Part shown: positions 1-7,300 of the stretch, piece by piece
How positions within the stretch are numbered: position 1 is the stretch's first letter
Layout: each line of letters starts with the position of its first letter
The notes under the pieces: generated by a model
What the model was told of the DNA's origin: nothing
Seen by the model: the letters and a program-made list of their open reading frames with translations, nothing else
Database searches by the model: none
Made by a program: the position numbers and the translations under genes
Assembly (NCBI GenBank): GCA_937896275.1
Contig: CALBMW010000562.1
Location: forward strand, 1-9,099
Direction of reading: 5' to 3'
Length of the DNA stretch: 9,099 bases
Origin: an uncultured Myxococcales bacterium
GTDB taxonomy: Bacteria > Myxococcota_A > Bradymonadia > UBA7976 > UBA1532

Positions 1-1
1 G

Positions 2-3000
2 GGCGCGCAGGGCCAGCAAGGCAGCCCGGACACGCCGGCCCAGGTGCTGGCCAAGGTGCTCCAGGTGGACGGCCCCGGCACCACGCTGAACGCAGACTTC
101 CTCGACGGCGTGTCCTCCGAGCAGTTCCTGCGGCAGGGGCAGGCCCTCGACGCGGACCGCCTCGACGGCCTCTCGTCCGAGCAGTTCCTGCGGCGCGATC
201 TGCCGCGCGCCGATCAGGCCGACATCACCAGCCAGTTCTGGGCCCGCGGCGAGCTGATGCGCGTCGGCAACACCGGGCAGAGCGGCTTTCAGTTCCTCAA
301 CTTCGGCGTCAAGCACGCCGCGTGGCGCTTCGACGGCACCCGCACCGTGCACCTCGAGGACGCCTCGCGCGGCGGCGGCCCGCTGGTGTGGTACTCGGGC
401 CAGACCACCGACCTCGAGATTCGCAACGGCGCGCTCCGCGTGAACGGCCCGACCGCGATCCGTGACAACCTCACGATGACCGCCGGCGCAATCACGCCCA
501 CCGCGGGCAGCGGCGGCAGCCGCGGCATCGTCTGGCCGGCCAACCCCTTCGGTGGCTCCGGTGACACCGCCTGGATTCAGTACCAGCAGGAGGCCGGAGA
601 GAACGCCGTCCTCGAGATCGGCGTCCTCAACGACGGGGACGACAACATTCGCCTCAACGCGGCCGGCGGCGTCGACGTCGCGGGCTCGGGCGACCTGCGG
701 GTCGGCCGCTACCTCACGGTCGCGAACACCGCCACCTTCAACGGCACGATCGTCGCCGCGCGCGACGGCGCGGGCCTGACCTTCGCTGACCCGGGCGGCG
801 GCGACTACGCTTGGCTCCGCTGGGTCAACCAGGGCGGCGACAACCGGGCCCTCCAGTTGGGCACCGGCAACGACGCCGACGACGACATCGAGCTCTACGC
901 CGCGGGCGGCGTCACCTTGGCCGGCCCCGGCGCGGGCCGGCTGGGCCTCGAGTTTCCCAACGACCGCTGGGGCGGCGGCGGCGACGACGCCTGGATTCGC
1001 TACTACCAGGAGGCGGGTGAGAACACGCGGCTCGAGATCGGCATCGCCAACGACGGCGACGACGACATCGTGCTCAACGCGTCGGGCGGCGTGACCATCG
1101 CCGGCAACGGCGACCTGCTCGTCAGCCGCAACCTGGTGGTGCGCGGCACCTGCATCGGCTGCGTGGACGCGGGCGGCGGCTACAAGCCAGTGTTCGCGTC
1201 GTTCGGGACCGGCGACAACGGCATCGTGTGGCCCAACCAGTCGGGCAGCGACGACGCCTGGATTCGCTACTACGCCGAGAGCGGCACCAACCGGGTGCTG
1301 CAGATTGGCATCGGCAACGACACGGACGACGAGCTCGAGCTGTACTCCTCGGGGCTCATCCGGCTGAACGGCCCGGGCGCCAACCCGGTCGGCATCACCT
1401 TCCCGGCGCGCTTCGGTGGGGGCGACACCGCCTGGATTCGCCACATCCGGGACGGCGGCAGCGGCAACACGCGCCTGCAAATTGCGGCGGTGAACGACTC
1501 GACCGACGAGATCGAGCTTCACAGCAACGCGATGACCGTGATGGGGGGCCCGGGCAGCAACCCGATCGGCTTCGCCTTCCAGAACAACCGCTTCGGTGGC
1601 TCGGGCGACAACGCCATGATCCGCTACCGCAGCGAGAGCGGCAGCAACACGATCTTCGAGATCGCGACCGGCAACGACACCACCGACAACATGGCGATCA
1701 GCGCGACCGGCGGCATCGACATCAACGGTGGCAGCCCCGGGCTCACCCTGTCGGGCAACACGACCAACACCGGCGTGATGACCGTCAACAGCACGCTCAA
1801 CGCGCGGGGCGCCGCGAACGTGAGCGGCGTCCTCACGGTGAGCGGAAACACCAACCTGAACACCGACCTGAACGTCGCGCGCAACATGACGGTGCGCGGC
1901 AGCCAGACGGTGAGCGCCGACCAGACCATCGGTCGGGACGCGCGCGTCAACCGCAACATGACCGTCGTGGGCACCGTGACCGCTGGGGCCCTGAACGTCG
2001 GCAGCCTCAACGTCAGCGGCAACCTGAGCGCCAGCGGCACCATCACGGCGGGCGTCGACTCGAACGCCAACCGCGACATCCACGCGGCGCGCTACCTGTA
2101 CTCCGGCAGCAACACCTATGTCGGCAACTCGCTGGTCGTGGGCGGCCAGACCACCATCGCGCCGAGCACGATCACGATGCCCTCGACCTGCTGCAGCCGC
2201 GAAGGGCAGCACAAGCTGCGGCTGTATGGGGAGGACTACTCCCTGGGCATCGAGAGCAGCACGCTGCGCTACAACTCGTCCTCGATCCATCGGTTCTACT
2301 ACGGGGCGCCCGGGCGTCAGACGGAGGCGATGCACCTGGCGGGCCCCGACATGTGGCTGCGCGGCTACATCGACATCAACGGCGCGACGATCTCGCGGAG
2401 CACCGCGTACCACCGCGGCACCTCGTACTTCGGCAGCAACGACCGCAGCTACATCCAGGGCAACATCGGTCGCAACGAGTTCACCGACGCCTACACCAAC
2501 AATCAGCTTCGTGTCGGCCAGATCTGGAACTACCCGGGCATCTACTCCGAGGCCACCCACCTGCAGATCGGCGGCGCGGGCGGCGCCACCTTCGTGGGGC
2601 TCTGGGGCGCCCAGAACCAGGACCTGTACATCTCGAAGGACACGTTCCACTACCGCACGTCGTACTACGGCACGAACAACCGGACGTACATCCAGGGCAA
2701 CCGTGGTCGCAACGAGTTCACCGACGCCTACACCAACGGACGGATCCGCATCGGCCAGATCTGGAACTGGCCCGGCATCTACTCCGAGGACTCGTACCTG
2801 CAGCTCGGCGCGGCCGGCGGCCGCGTCTACGTCGGTCCACCCAACGGCAGCTACGGTGGCCAGGACCTGTTCGTGCTCGATCTGCACGCCCGCAACATCT
2901 ACGGCACGCTGCAGGGCGGCGGTGGCGGATCGCGGGCGGGCGAGTCGCCCTGCCCGGGCGGCTGGTCGGGCTTCGGTGATGTGTGCATCTACGGTCACTG

Positions 3001-3256
3001 GGGTGCGCACCACTACAGCTACGCGGATCACTGGTGTCGCGCGGTGGTGGGCGCCCACCTGTGCCGGGACTCCGAGATGGAAGGCATTCGCGGGTGGTGG
3101 GGCTGGTTCGGCGGCGCCGACTGGTTCGGCGACTCGACCTACGGCGACAACTACGCGATGTGGTTCAACACCCGCGGTGGGGCCTATTGGTACGACCAGG
3201 ACGGCGGGGCTCACAAGAGTCACTCGCGTAACTGGTACTGCTGCAGGTCGCGATGA
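2..3256 (+). CDS. Collagen-like / tail-fibre-like surface repeat protein, 5' end missing
   Basis: The frame is open from the left edge, and the first residues (GAQGQQGSPDTP) look like the end of a collagen-type Gly-X-Y stretch, so the GTG at 44 is internal and the true start lies outside the window. The 1084 visible residues are mosaic. Residues about 30-65 hold two copies of an LDG(V/L)SSEQFLR motif. Residues 175-580 hold six degenerate modules built on G(I/L)xFP, FGGSGDxAWIRYY, LEIGxxND and DDDIxLxxSGG. Residues about 580-720 are an Asn/Thr/Val-rich beta-solenoid-like stretch. Residues 800-960 hold two tandem 80-residue modules. Residues 984-1084 are a Cys/Trp-rich terminal domain ending in CC-R-S-R. 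Such architecture is known from phage tail fibres, PilV-type adhesins and large secreted proteins of Myxococcota-like bacteria. A surface adhesin or fibre is my inference; a substrate cannot be named. The stop is TGA, 11 bp before the next gene, suggesting an operon. Confidence 0.85.
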   Translation, partial: GAQGQQGSPDTPAQVLAKVLQVDGPGTTLNADFLDGVSSEQFLRQGQALDADRLDGLSSEQFLRRDLPRADQADITSQFWARGELMRVGNTGQSGFQFLNFGVKHAAWRFDGTRTVHLEDASRGGGPLVWYSGQTTDLEIRNGALRVNGPTAIRDNLTMTAGAITPTAGSGGSRGIVWPANPFGGSGDTAWIQYQQEAGENAVLEIGVLNDGDDNIRLNAAGGVDVAGSGDLRVGRYLTVANTATFNGTIVAARDGAGLTFADPGGGDYAWLRWVNQGGDNRALQLGTGNDADDDIELYAAGGVTLAGPGAGRLGLEFPNDRWGGGGDDAWIRYYQEAGENTRLEIGIANDGDDDIVLNASGGVTIAGNGDLLVSRNLVVRGTCIGCVDAGGGYKPVFASFGTGDNGIVWPNQSGSDDAWIRYYAESGTNRVLQIGIGNDTDDELELYSSGLIRLNGPGANPVGITFPARFGGGDTAWIRHIRDGGSGNTRLQIAAVNDSTDEIELHSNAMTVMGGPGSNPIGFAFQNNRFGGSGDNAMIRYRSESGSNTIFEIATGNDTTDNMAISATGGIDINGGSPGLTLSGNTTNTGVMTVNSTLNARGAANVSGVLTVSGNTNLNTDLNVARNMTVRGSQTVSADQTIGRDARVNRNMTVVGTVTAGALNVGSLNVSGNLSASGTITAGVDSNANRDIHAARYLYSGSNTYVGNSLVVGGQTTIAPSTITMPSTCCSREGQHKLRLYGEDYSLGIESSTLRYNSSSIHRFYYGAPGRQTEAMHLAGPDMWLRGYIDINGATISRSTAYHRGTSYFGSNDRSYIQGNIGRNEFTDAYTNNQLRVGQIWNYPGIYSEATHLQIGGAGGATFVGLWGAQNQDLYISKDTFHYRTSYYGTNNRTYIQGNRGRNEFTDAYTNGRIRIGQIWNWPGIYSEDSYLQLGAAGGRVYVGPPNGSYGGQDLFVLDLHARNIYGTLQGGGGGSRAGESPCPGGWSGFGDVCIYGHWGAHHYSYADHWCRAVVGAHLCRDSEMEGIRGWWGWFGGADWFGDSTYGDNYAMWFNTRGGAYWYDQDGGAHKSHSRNWYCCRSR
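91..194 (+). repeat. 60-bp direct repeat encoding LDG-SSEQFLR motif (two copies)
   Basis: The block beginning at 91 recurs at 151 with a 60-bp (20-codon) period. The best-matching parts are 101-134 and 161-194, which differ at only a few bases. Each copy encodes the sequence LDG(V/L)SSEQFLR preceded by an Asn/Asp-Ala-Asp segment. This motif commonly follows collagen-like stalks in bacterial fibre proteins and probably forms a neck or trimerisation region; that role is inferred. Confidence 0.8.
524..1740 (+). repeat. Six degenerate AWIRYY/LEIGxxND modules in the fibre protein
   Basis: Protein-level repeats start at about 524, 773, 944, 1220, 1391 and 1568, so spacing is irregular (171-276 bp). 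Each unit runs from a hydrophobic G(I/L)xFP strand through a Gly-rich turn, an (A)WIRYY-like strand, an LEIG-like strand and an Asn-Asp-rich turn to a DDxIxLxxSGG strand. Copies have diverged strongly in DNA but keep the pattern, pointing to old duplications retained for fold. A pair of close cysteines (C-I-G-C, about 1151-1162) sits in the spacer between units 3 and 4 and could cross-link chains. Confidence 0.8.
2399..2878 (+). repeat. Tandem ~240-bp duplication (two 80-residue modules)
   Basis: Two adjacent modules of about 80 codons begin at 2399 and 2639. Both contain, in order, TSY(F/Y)G(S/T)N, YIQGN, GRNEFTDAYTN, the segment (V/I)GQIWN(Y/W)PGIYSE, LQ(I/L)GxAGG and QDL(Y/F). At DNA level the stretch that encodes GRNEFTDAYTN (about 33 bp) is identical in both copies, while the flanks are diverged. 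This indicates a comparatively recent duplication or local gene conversion. The function of the module is unknown to me. Confidence 0.85.
2951..3253 (+). other. C-terminal Cys/Trp-rich lectin-like domain of the fibre protein
   Basis: The last 101 residues begin CPGGWSGFGDVC and end YCCRSR. Six cysteines are present (visible residues 984, 995, 1012, 1021, 1080 and 1081), enough for three disulphides, together with many Trp and Tyr and short Gly/Asp loops. The spacing and the HxCxxSEM-like stretch (HLCRDSEM) resemble small extracellular binding domains that cap fibre proteins in Myxococcota-like genomes. A carbohydrate- or surface-binding tip is my inference; I cannot assign a named family with certainty. 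Confidence 0.55.
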
Positions 3257-3261
3257 GGAGG
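3256..3261 (+). promoter_or_regulatory. Ribosome binding site fixing the start of the HEAT lipoprotein
   Basis: AGGAGG lies 6 nt before the ATG at 3268. It supports that ATG over the in-frame ATG at 3253, which overlaps the upstream stop codon and would put RREG in front of the signal peptide. Confidence 0.75.
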
Positions 3262-3267
3262 GAAGGC

Positions 3268-4296
3268 ATGCGAGTCGTCACCAAGAGCCTCCTGTCGGCG
3301 GCAGTGCTGAGCGCGCTGGGGTGCGCCGGACGGGACGCGGACGACGCGGCGAGCGCCGCACGCGCGCGCGCGCTCTTTCAGGGCTCGTCGGAAGCCCCGG
3401 TGGCCGCGCAGACGGCGCCGGCGCCGATGGCCGTTCAGCAGGCGGTGCAGACCGCGCCGCTGGTCGCGCAGGCCAACGCTGCGCCGGCCGCGCCCGTCGC
3501 CCTGCCGGTGGCGCGGCGGCGCGCCATCATGACCACCACCGCGAGCGCCGCGCCCAGCGCGGCCACGACCGCGGACGACGAGAAGGGGGCCGGCGGCAAC
3601 CCGCTGCGCGGCTTCCATTCGCTGTCCGAGCGCGTGGCGGGGCTCAACGATCCCGACGGCGTCTGGGACGGCACCGGCGTAGGTGATCCCGCGCCGCTTC
3701 AGGGCATCAGCGACAAAGACATGCTGGCGCGGGCGCAGGCCGCGGGTCGCGGCTTCGACCGCCTCGGCGCGCTGGTGAGCATTGGGCGCCGGCACCTGCC
3801 CGAGGCCCTGCCGACGCTGCAGAAAGCCCTCGATCCCAACGAAGACGCGATGGTGCGCGATCTGGCGCTGGCGGGGCTCATCGAGCACGGCGGCGAGGGC
3901 GTGCTGCCCATCGTTTGGCAGGTGGCGCGGCAGGACCCCGATCCGATGCTCCGGGGCAAGGCACTCTCGATCGTGGGGATGTACGGCCAGGAGGGCGCCA
4001 AGAAGGCGGTCGAGGCGGCCTGGGCCGATTCCGATCCGACCGTGACCGGCCGGGGCATCCTCGTGCTGCCCATGATCACGGACGAGGCCTTCGTACGGCA
4101 GAACGTGCTGCGGGCGCTGGAGCACGAGGACCAGATGGTGTGGCAGGAGGCGCTCTACGTCCTCATGAACACCGACACATCGTGGTCTCGCCACGCCCTC
4201 GCCGATGCCTATGAGAAGTCCAAAGATCAGCGGCGCATCGTCGTACGGTCGGCGCTCGAGCGGGCCCTCGAGCTCAGCGGTGGACGCCTCGACTGA
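3268..4296 (+). CDS. Putative lipoprotein with HEAT-like repeats
   Basis: The 342-residue product starts MRVVTKSLLSAAVLSALGC, a short charged n-region, a hydrophobic core and a permissive lipobox (SALGC), so Cys19 is the probable lipidated residue. Residues about 23-115 are a low-complexity Ala/Pro/Gln/Thr linker, as expected for a protein reaching away from a membrane. From about residue 146 to the end, paired helices recur in an all-alpha pattern (for example LPTLQKALD, VRDLALAGLIEHGG, VLPIVWQVARQD, LRGKALSIVGMYG, KKAVEAAWADSD), typical of HEAT / PBS-lyase-type repeats, which act as protein-binding scaffolds. No catalytic residues are evident. An in-frame ATG at 3253 overlaps the preceding stop, but a perfect AGGAGG places the start at 3268. 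Tight spacing after the fibre gene suggests co-expression and perhaps a role in its export or anchoring; this is inference. Confidence 0.85.
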   Translation: MRVVTKSLLSAAVLSALGCAGRDADDAASAARARALFQGSSEAPVAAQTAPAPMAVQQAVQTAPLVAQANAAPAAPVALPVARRRAIMTTTASAAPSAATTADDEKGAGGNPLRGFHSLSERVAGLNDPDGVWDGTGVGDPAPLQGISDKDMLARAQAAGRGFDRLGALVSIGRRHLPEALPTLQKALDPNEDAMVRDLALAGLIEHGGEGVLPIVWQVARQDPDPMLRGKALSIVGMYGQEGAKKAVEAAWADSDPTVTGRGILVLPMITDEAFVRQNVLRALEHEDQMVWQEALYVLMNTDTSWSRHALADAYEKSKDQRRIVVRSALERALELSGGRLD

Positions 4297-4366
4297 GGGC
4301 CCCGCCCACGCACGCGCCCGCCGTGTGCGTCCCACTTCGCTCGCCCATCACCGACAGGGAGGAGAC
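4297..4366 (+). other. 70-bp spacer, no clear promoter
   Basis: This gap separates the HEAT lipoprotein gene from the selenoprotein candidate. Apart from the ribosome binding site at its end it is GC-rich and shows no convincing -35/-10 boxes or terminator hairpin with a T-run, so read-through transcription from upstream is possible. Confidence 0.4.
4357..4364 (+). promoter_or_regulatory. Ribosome binding site deciding the GTG start at 4367
   Basis: GGGAGGAG ends 2 nt before the GTG at 4367, with its GGAGG core 4 nt away. The frame is open back to 4205, but that longer version would overlap the preceding gene by 90 bp and bury the hydrophobic export signal behind about 54 Arg/Ser-rich residues. 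Confidence 0.7.
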
Positions 4367-7300
4367 GTGCGCCAGCCCGTCCTGCTCGCCGTCGTCACGT
4401 GCTGCCTCGCCTGCAGTGAGCCCGTCGCGCCGCCCCCCGCGGCGCCCGCGGCTCCCCCGGCGCCCGTCGTCGCGTTCGAGGTGCGGGTGCCGGACCCCTT
4501 CGAGCGCAACGCGGAGGCCTCGGAGCATGTGGCCCTCGAAGACCTCTTTCACGGCACCAACCGCGCGTTGTGCAAGGCGCTCGCCGGCGGCGACGCCGAC
4601 GCGATCGCCGCGCTGCTCACGCCGGACTTCGCCGGACGCGCCGTGGCGCCGGAGCCGGACGCTGAGCTCGGCGAGGCGCGCATACGCACGGCACGCTTCC
4701 CGGCCGACGCGGCCGTCCTCGATGGACCCGCCTTCGCCCGCAGGCTCACGGCGCTGACGAGCGACATGCCGCGCGTCGACCGCTGCAAGTTGAAGCCCTT
4801 CGAGTTCAAGCTCGCCGCGGCCCACGACTGGGCCTGGTCGAAGGTGTCGTTCGTCGTCGACGGGCAGGGCGTCGCCGGGCAGCGCCTCACCCGGCGGGGC
4901 GCGTGGTTCGTCGAGTACGTGGCCGACGCCGAGGGCGCCTGGCGCTTGCGCAAGGCCGACATCCCGGGCCTCGATCAAGTCGAGGCGCGCGGCGCCGGCT
5001 TCACCGACATCTCGCGCGCGGTGGGCGTGGGTCTGTTCCGCGACGACACCACCCATCGGGCCGTCACCGAGCTGACCGACCAGGGCGGCCTCGAGACCAT
5101 CGGCGGCCTGGCCGTCCTCGACTGGAATCGCGACGGCCGTGACGACCTGCTGGCGTGGAACCGCATGCGGGTCATGGCGCTGTTCGTCAACGACGGGCAG
5201 GGCGGCTTCGAGCGCCGCACCGACGTGCTGGATCCAGCCGACGTCGGGCTCTTCGCCGTGACCGTGGACCTCGACGGCGACGGCAACGAGGAGCTGATCA
5301 CCACCGAGGTGGTCGGGTGCCGCAACGGCAAGGCCGCGATGCCGATCTTCACCCGCAGGGGGGAGCGCCTCGCGCGCGCTGGCGACCTGAGCTTCTCGCT
5401 GCCCTGCGGCAACCATCGGGCCATGCTCTATCAGCACATCACGCCCCACGACATCGACGGCGACGGCGATCTGGACCTGCTCGTGTCCGGCTACGGCAGC
5501 GAGACCTCGCGGGGCGACTTCAACAAGTTCGACTCGACCGAGGGCACCGCCAACCTGCTGTTCGTCAACCAGGGCGGGCTCGTGTTCACCGAGGAGGCCG
5601 CGGCGCGCGGGCTGGACGGGACGCGCATGACCTACGTCACGACCTTCGTCGATCTGGACGAGGACGGTCACGACGACGCGCTGGTGGTCAACGACTTCGG
5701 CCCCAACGAGGTCTTCCGGGGCGACGGCGCCGGGCACTTCAGCCGCACCGCCTTCCCGCCCCTGACCGACATCGGGCAGTCGATGGGCGTCACGGTGTCG
5801 GACTTCGACGACGACGGGAAGCTCGACGTCTACGTCTCGAACATGCAGTCGAGCGCGGGCAACCGCATCGTGCCGCTCTTCGAGGGTGAGCTGAAGCCCG
5901 AGACCTACCGGACGCTCCTCCGGATGGCGGCGGGGAACACGCTCTACCTGCGCCGCGGGAGCGGGCGCTTCGAGGAGGCGGCCGGGCCCACCGGGGTCGC
6001 GGGCGCCAACTGGGCGTGGGGTCAGGCCTACGTCGATCTGGACAACGATGGGGACCGGGACCTGTACGTGCTGAACGGCCAGACCAGCAACAGCACCGAG
6101 AAGGACGCCGATCTCTGAACGTACCTGTGGCGGCAGTTCGTCGCCCATGCGAAGGCCCGTGACGCCGGAGGGGCGCCGATGGACTTCGAGAGGCCGGAGG
6201 ACAAGCAGGGGCAGGCGGACTTTCGGGGCAGCCTGAGCGGCTATGAGCACGACGTCTGCTTCGTGCGCGCGCCGACGGCGGGCAAGCCCTTCGTCGAGGC
6301 CGGGTATGTGCTGGGCCTCGACTTCGACCACGACGGCCGCGCCGTGGCGCCGCTCGACATCGACGGGGACGGCGACCAGGATCTCGCCGTCCTGAGCCTG
6401 CAAGGGCTGCAGCTGCTCCAGAACGACAGCCCGCCTGGGGCGCGCTTCGCTCGGGTGCGGCTGCAGGCCACGCGGTCGGAGCCGCTGGCCCTCGGGGCGG
6501 TCGTGCGGCTCACCGCCGACAAGCGCTCCCAGACCGACCGGGTGCGGCTGGCCGAGGGCTTCCAGACCCAGACCTCGACCACGCTGCACTTCGGGCTGGG
6601 CGACGCGCGCGCCGTCGACGGGGTCGACGTGACCTGGCCGTCCGGGGCGGCGGAGCACTTCGGCGGCGTGGCGCTCGACCGCCTGAACACGCTCGTCGAG
6701 GGACGCGGGGAGGCCGTCGCCGCGCTGATCCCTCAATGGGACGAGGCGGTGCGCCCCAAGGGTCGCTCGACGGCGTCGGTGCTGGTCACGGCGTTGGATC
6801 GCGAGGGGGTCACCCGCCCGCTGGGTCGCCTGGGGCGGCCCACGGTGGTCAACTTCTTCGCCCCGTGGTGTGAGCCCTGCAAGCGCGAGCTGCCGGCCCT
6901 GGCGGCCTTCGCGGCGCGTCGGCCCGACGTCGACGTGGTGGGGGTCTCGGTCGAGACCAAGGACCTGACGGGCGTGCTGGCCTTCGCCGACGCCCACGCG
7001 CTGCGCTACCCGGTGGCCTTCGCCAACGACCGTGTCATCGAGTCCTTCTTCGGGCCGGGGGGCAAGGTGCCGCTGCCGGCCACCTTCGTCTTCGACGAGA
7101 AGGGGCAGCTTCGGCGCGCCTTCCTGCACACCGTGGACGGGAGCGAGATCGAGCGCGCCGTCGACACCCGGCGCACGCCGCCCTCGGTGGTCGACTACCG
7201 CCAGATCATCGTCGACCTGCTGCAGTCGGGGCGGAACGACGAGGCGGCGTTGCTGCTCGAGGAGGCCCTGCAGCGGACGCCGGACGACAGCTTCACGCTG

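Noticed and set aside
1228..2979. Plus-strand overlapping frame (583 codons) inside the fibre gene
   Set aside because: The product is Arg/Gln/His-rich with no domain, a frame-shifted shadow of the repeat region.
2..3256. Phage or contractile-injection tail-fibre locus
   Set aside because: The repeat style resembles tail fibres, but no baseplate, sheath, chaperone or lysis gene is nearby; the neighbours are a lipoprotein and propeller proteins.
2118..3686. Plus-strand overlapping frame (522 codons) across the fibre and lipoprotein genes
   Set aside because: Its product is low-complexity Arg/Ala/Thr and it crosses the boundary between two well supported genes; it is a GC shadow.
3220..4335. 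Minus-strand frame opposite the HEAT lipoprotein
   Set aside because: No ribosome binding site or domain; the opposite strand has a signal peptide, a lipobox and a helical-repeat pattern.
4205..4366. N-terminal extension of the selenoprotein candidate upstream of 4367
   Set aside because: It overlaps the previous gene and encodes Arg/Ser-rich sequence before the export signal; a good ribosome binding site favours the GTG at 4367.
6116..6118. Genome-wide reassignment of UGA (for example to Trp or Gly)
   Set aside because: The four genes in the window all end with TGA at sensible domain ends, so UGA acts as a stop here in other contexts.
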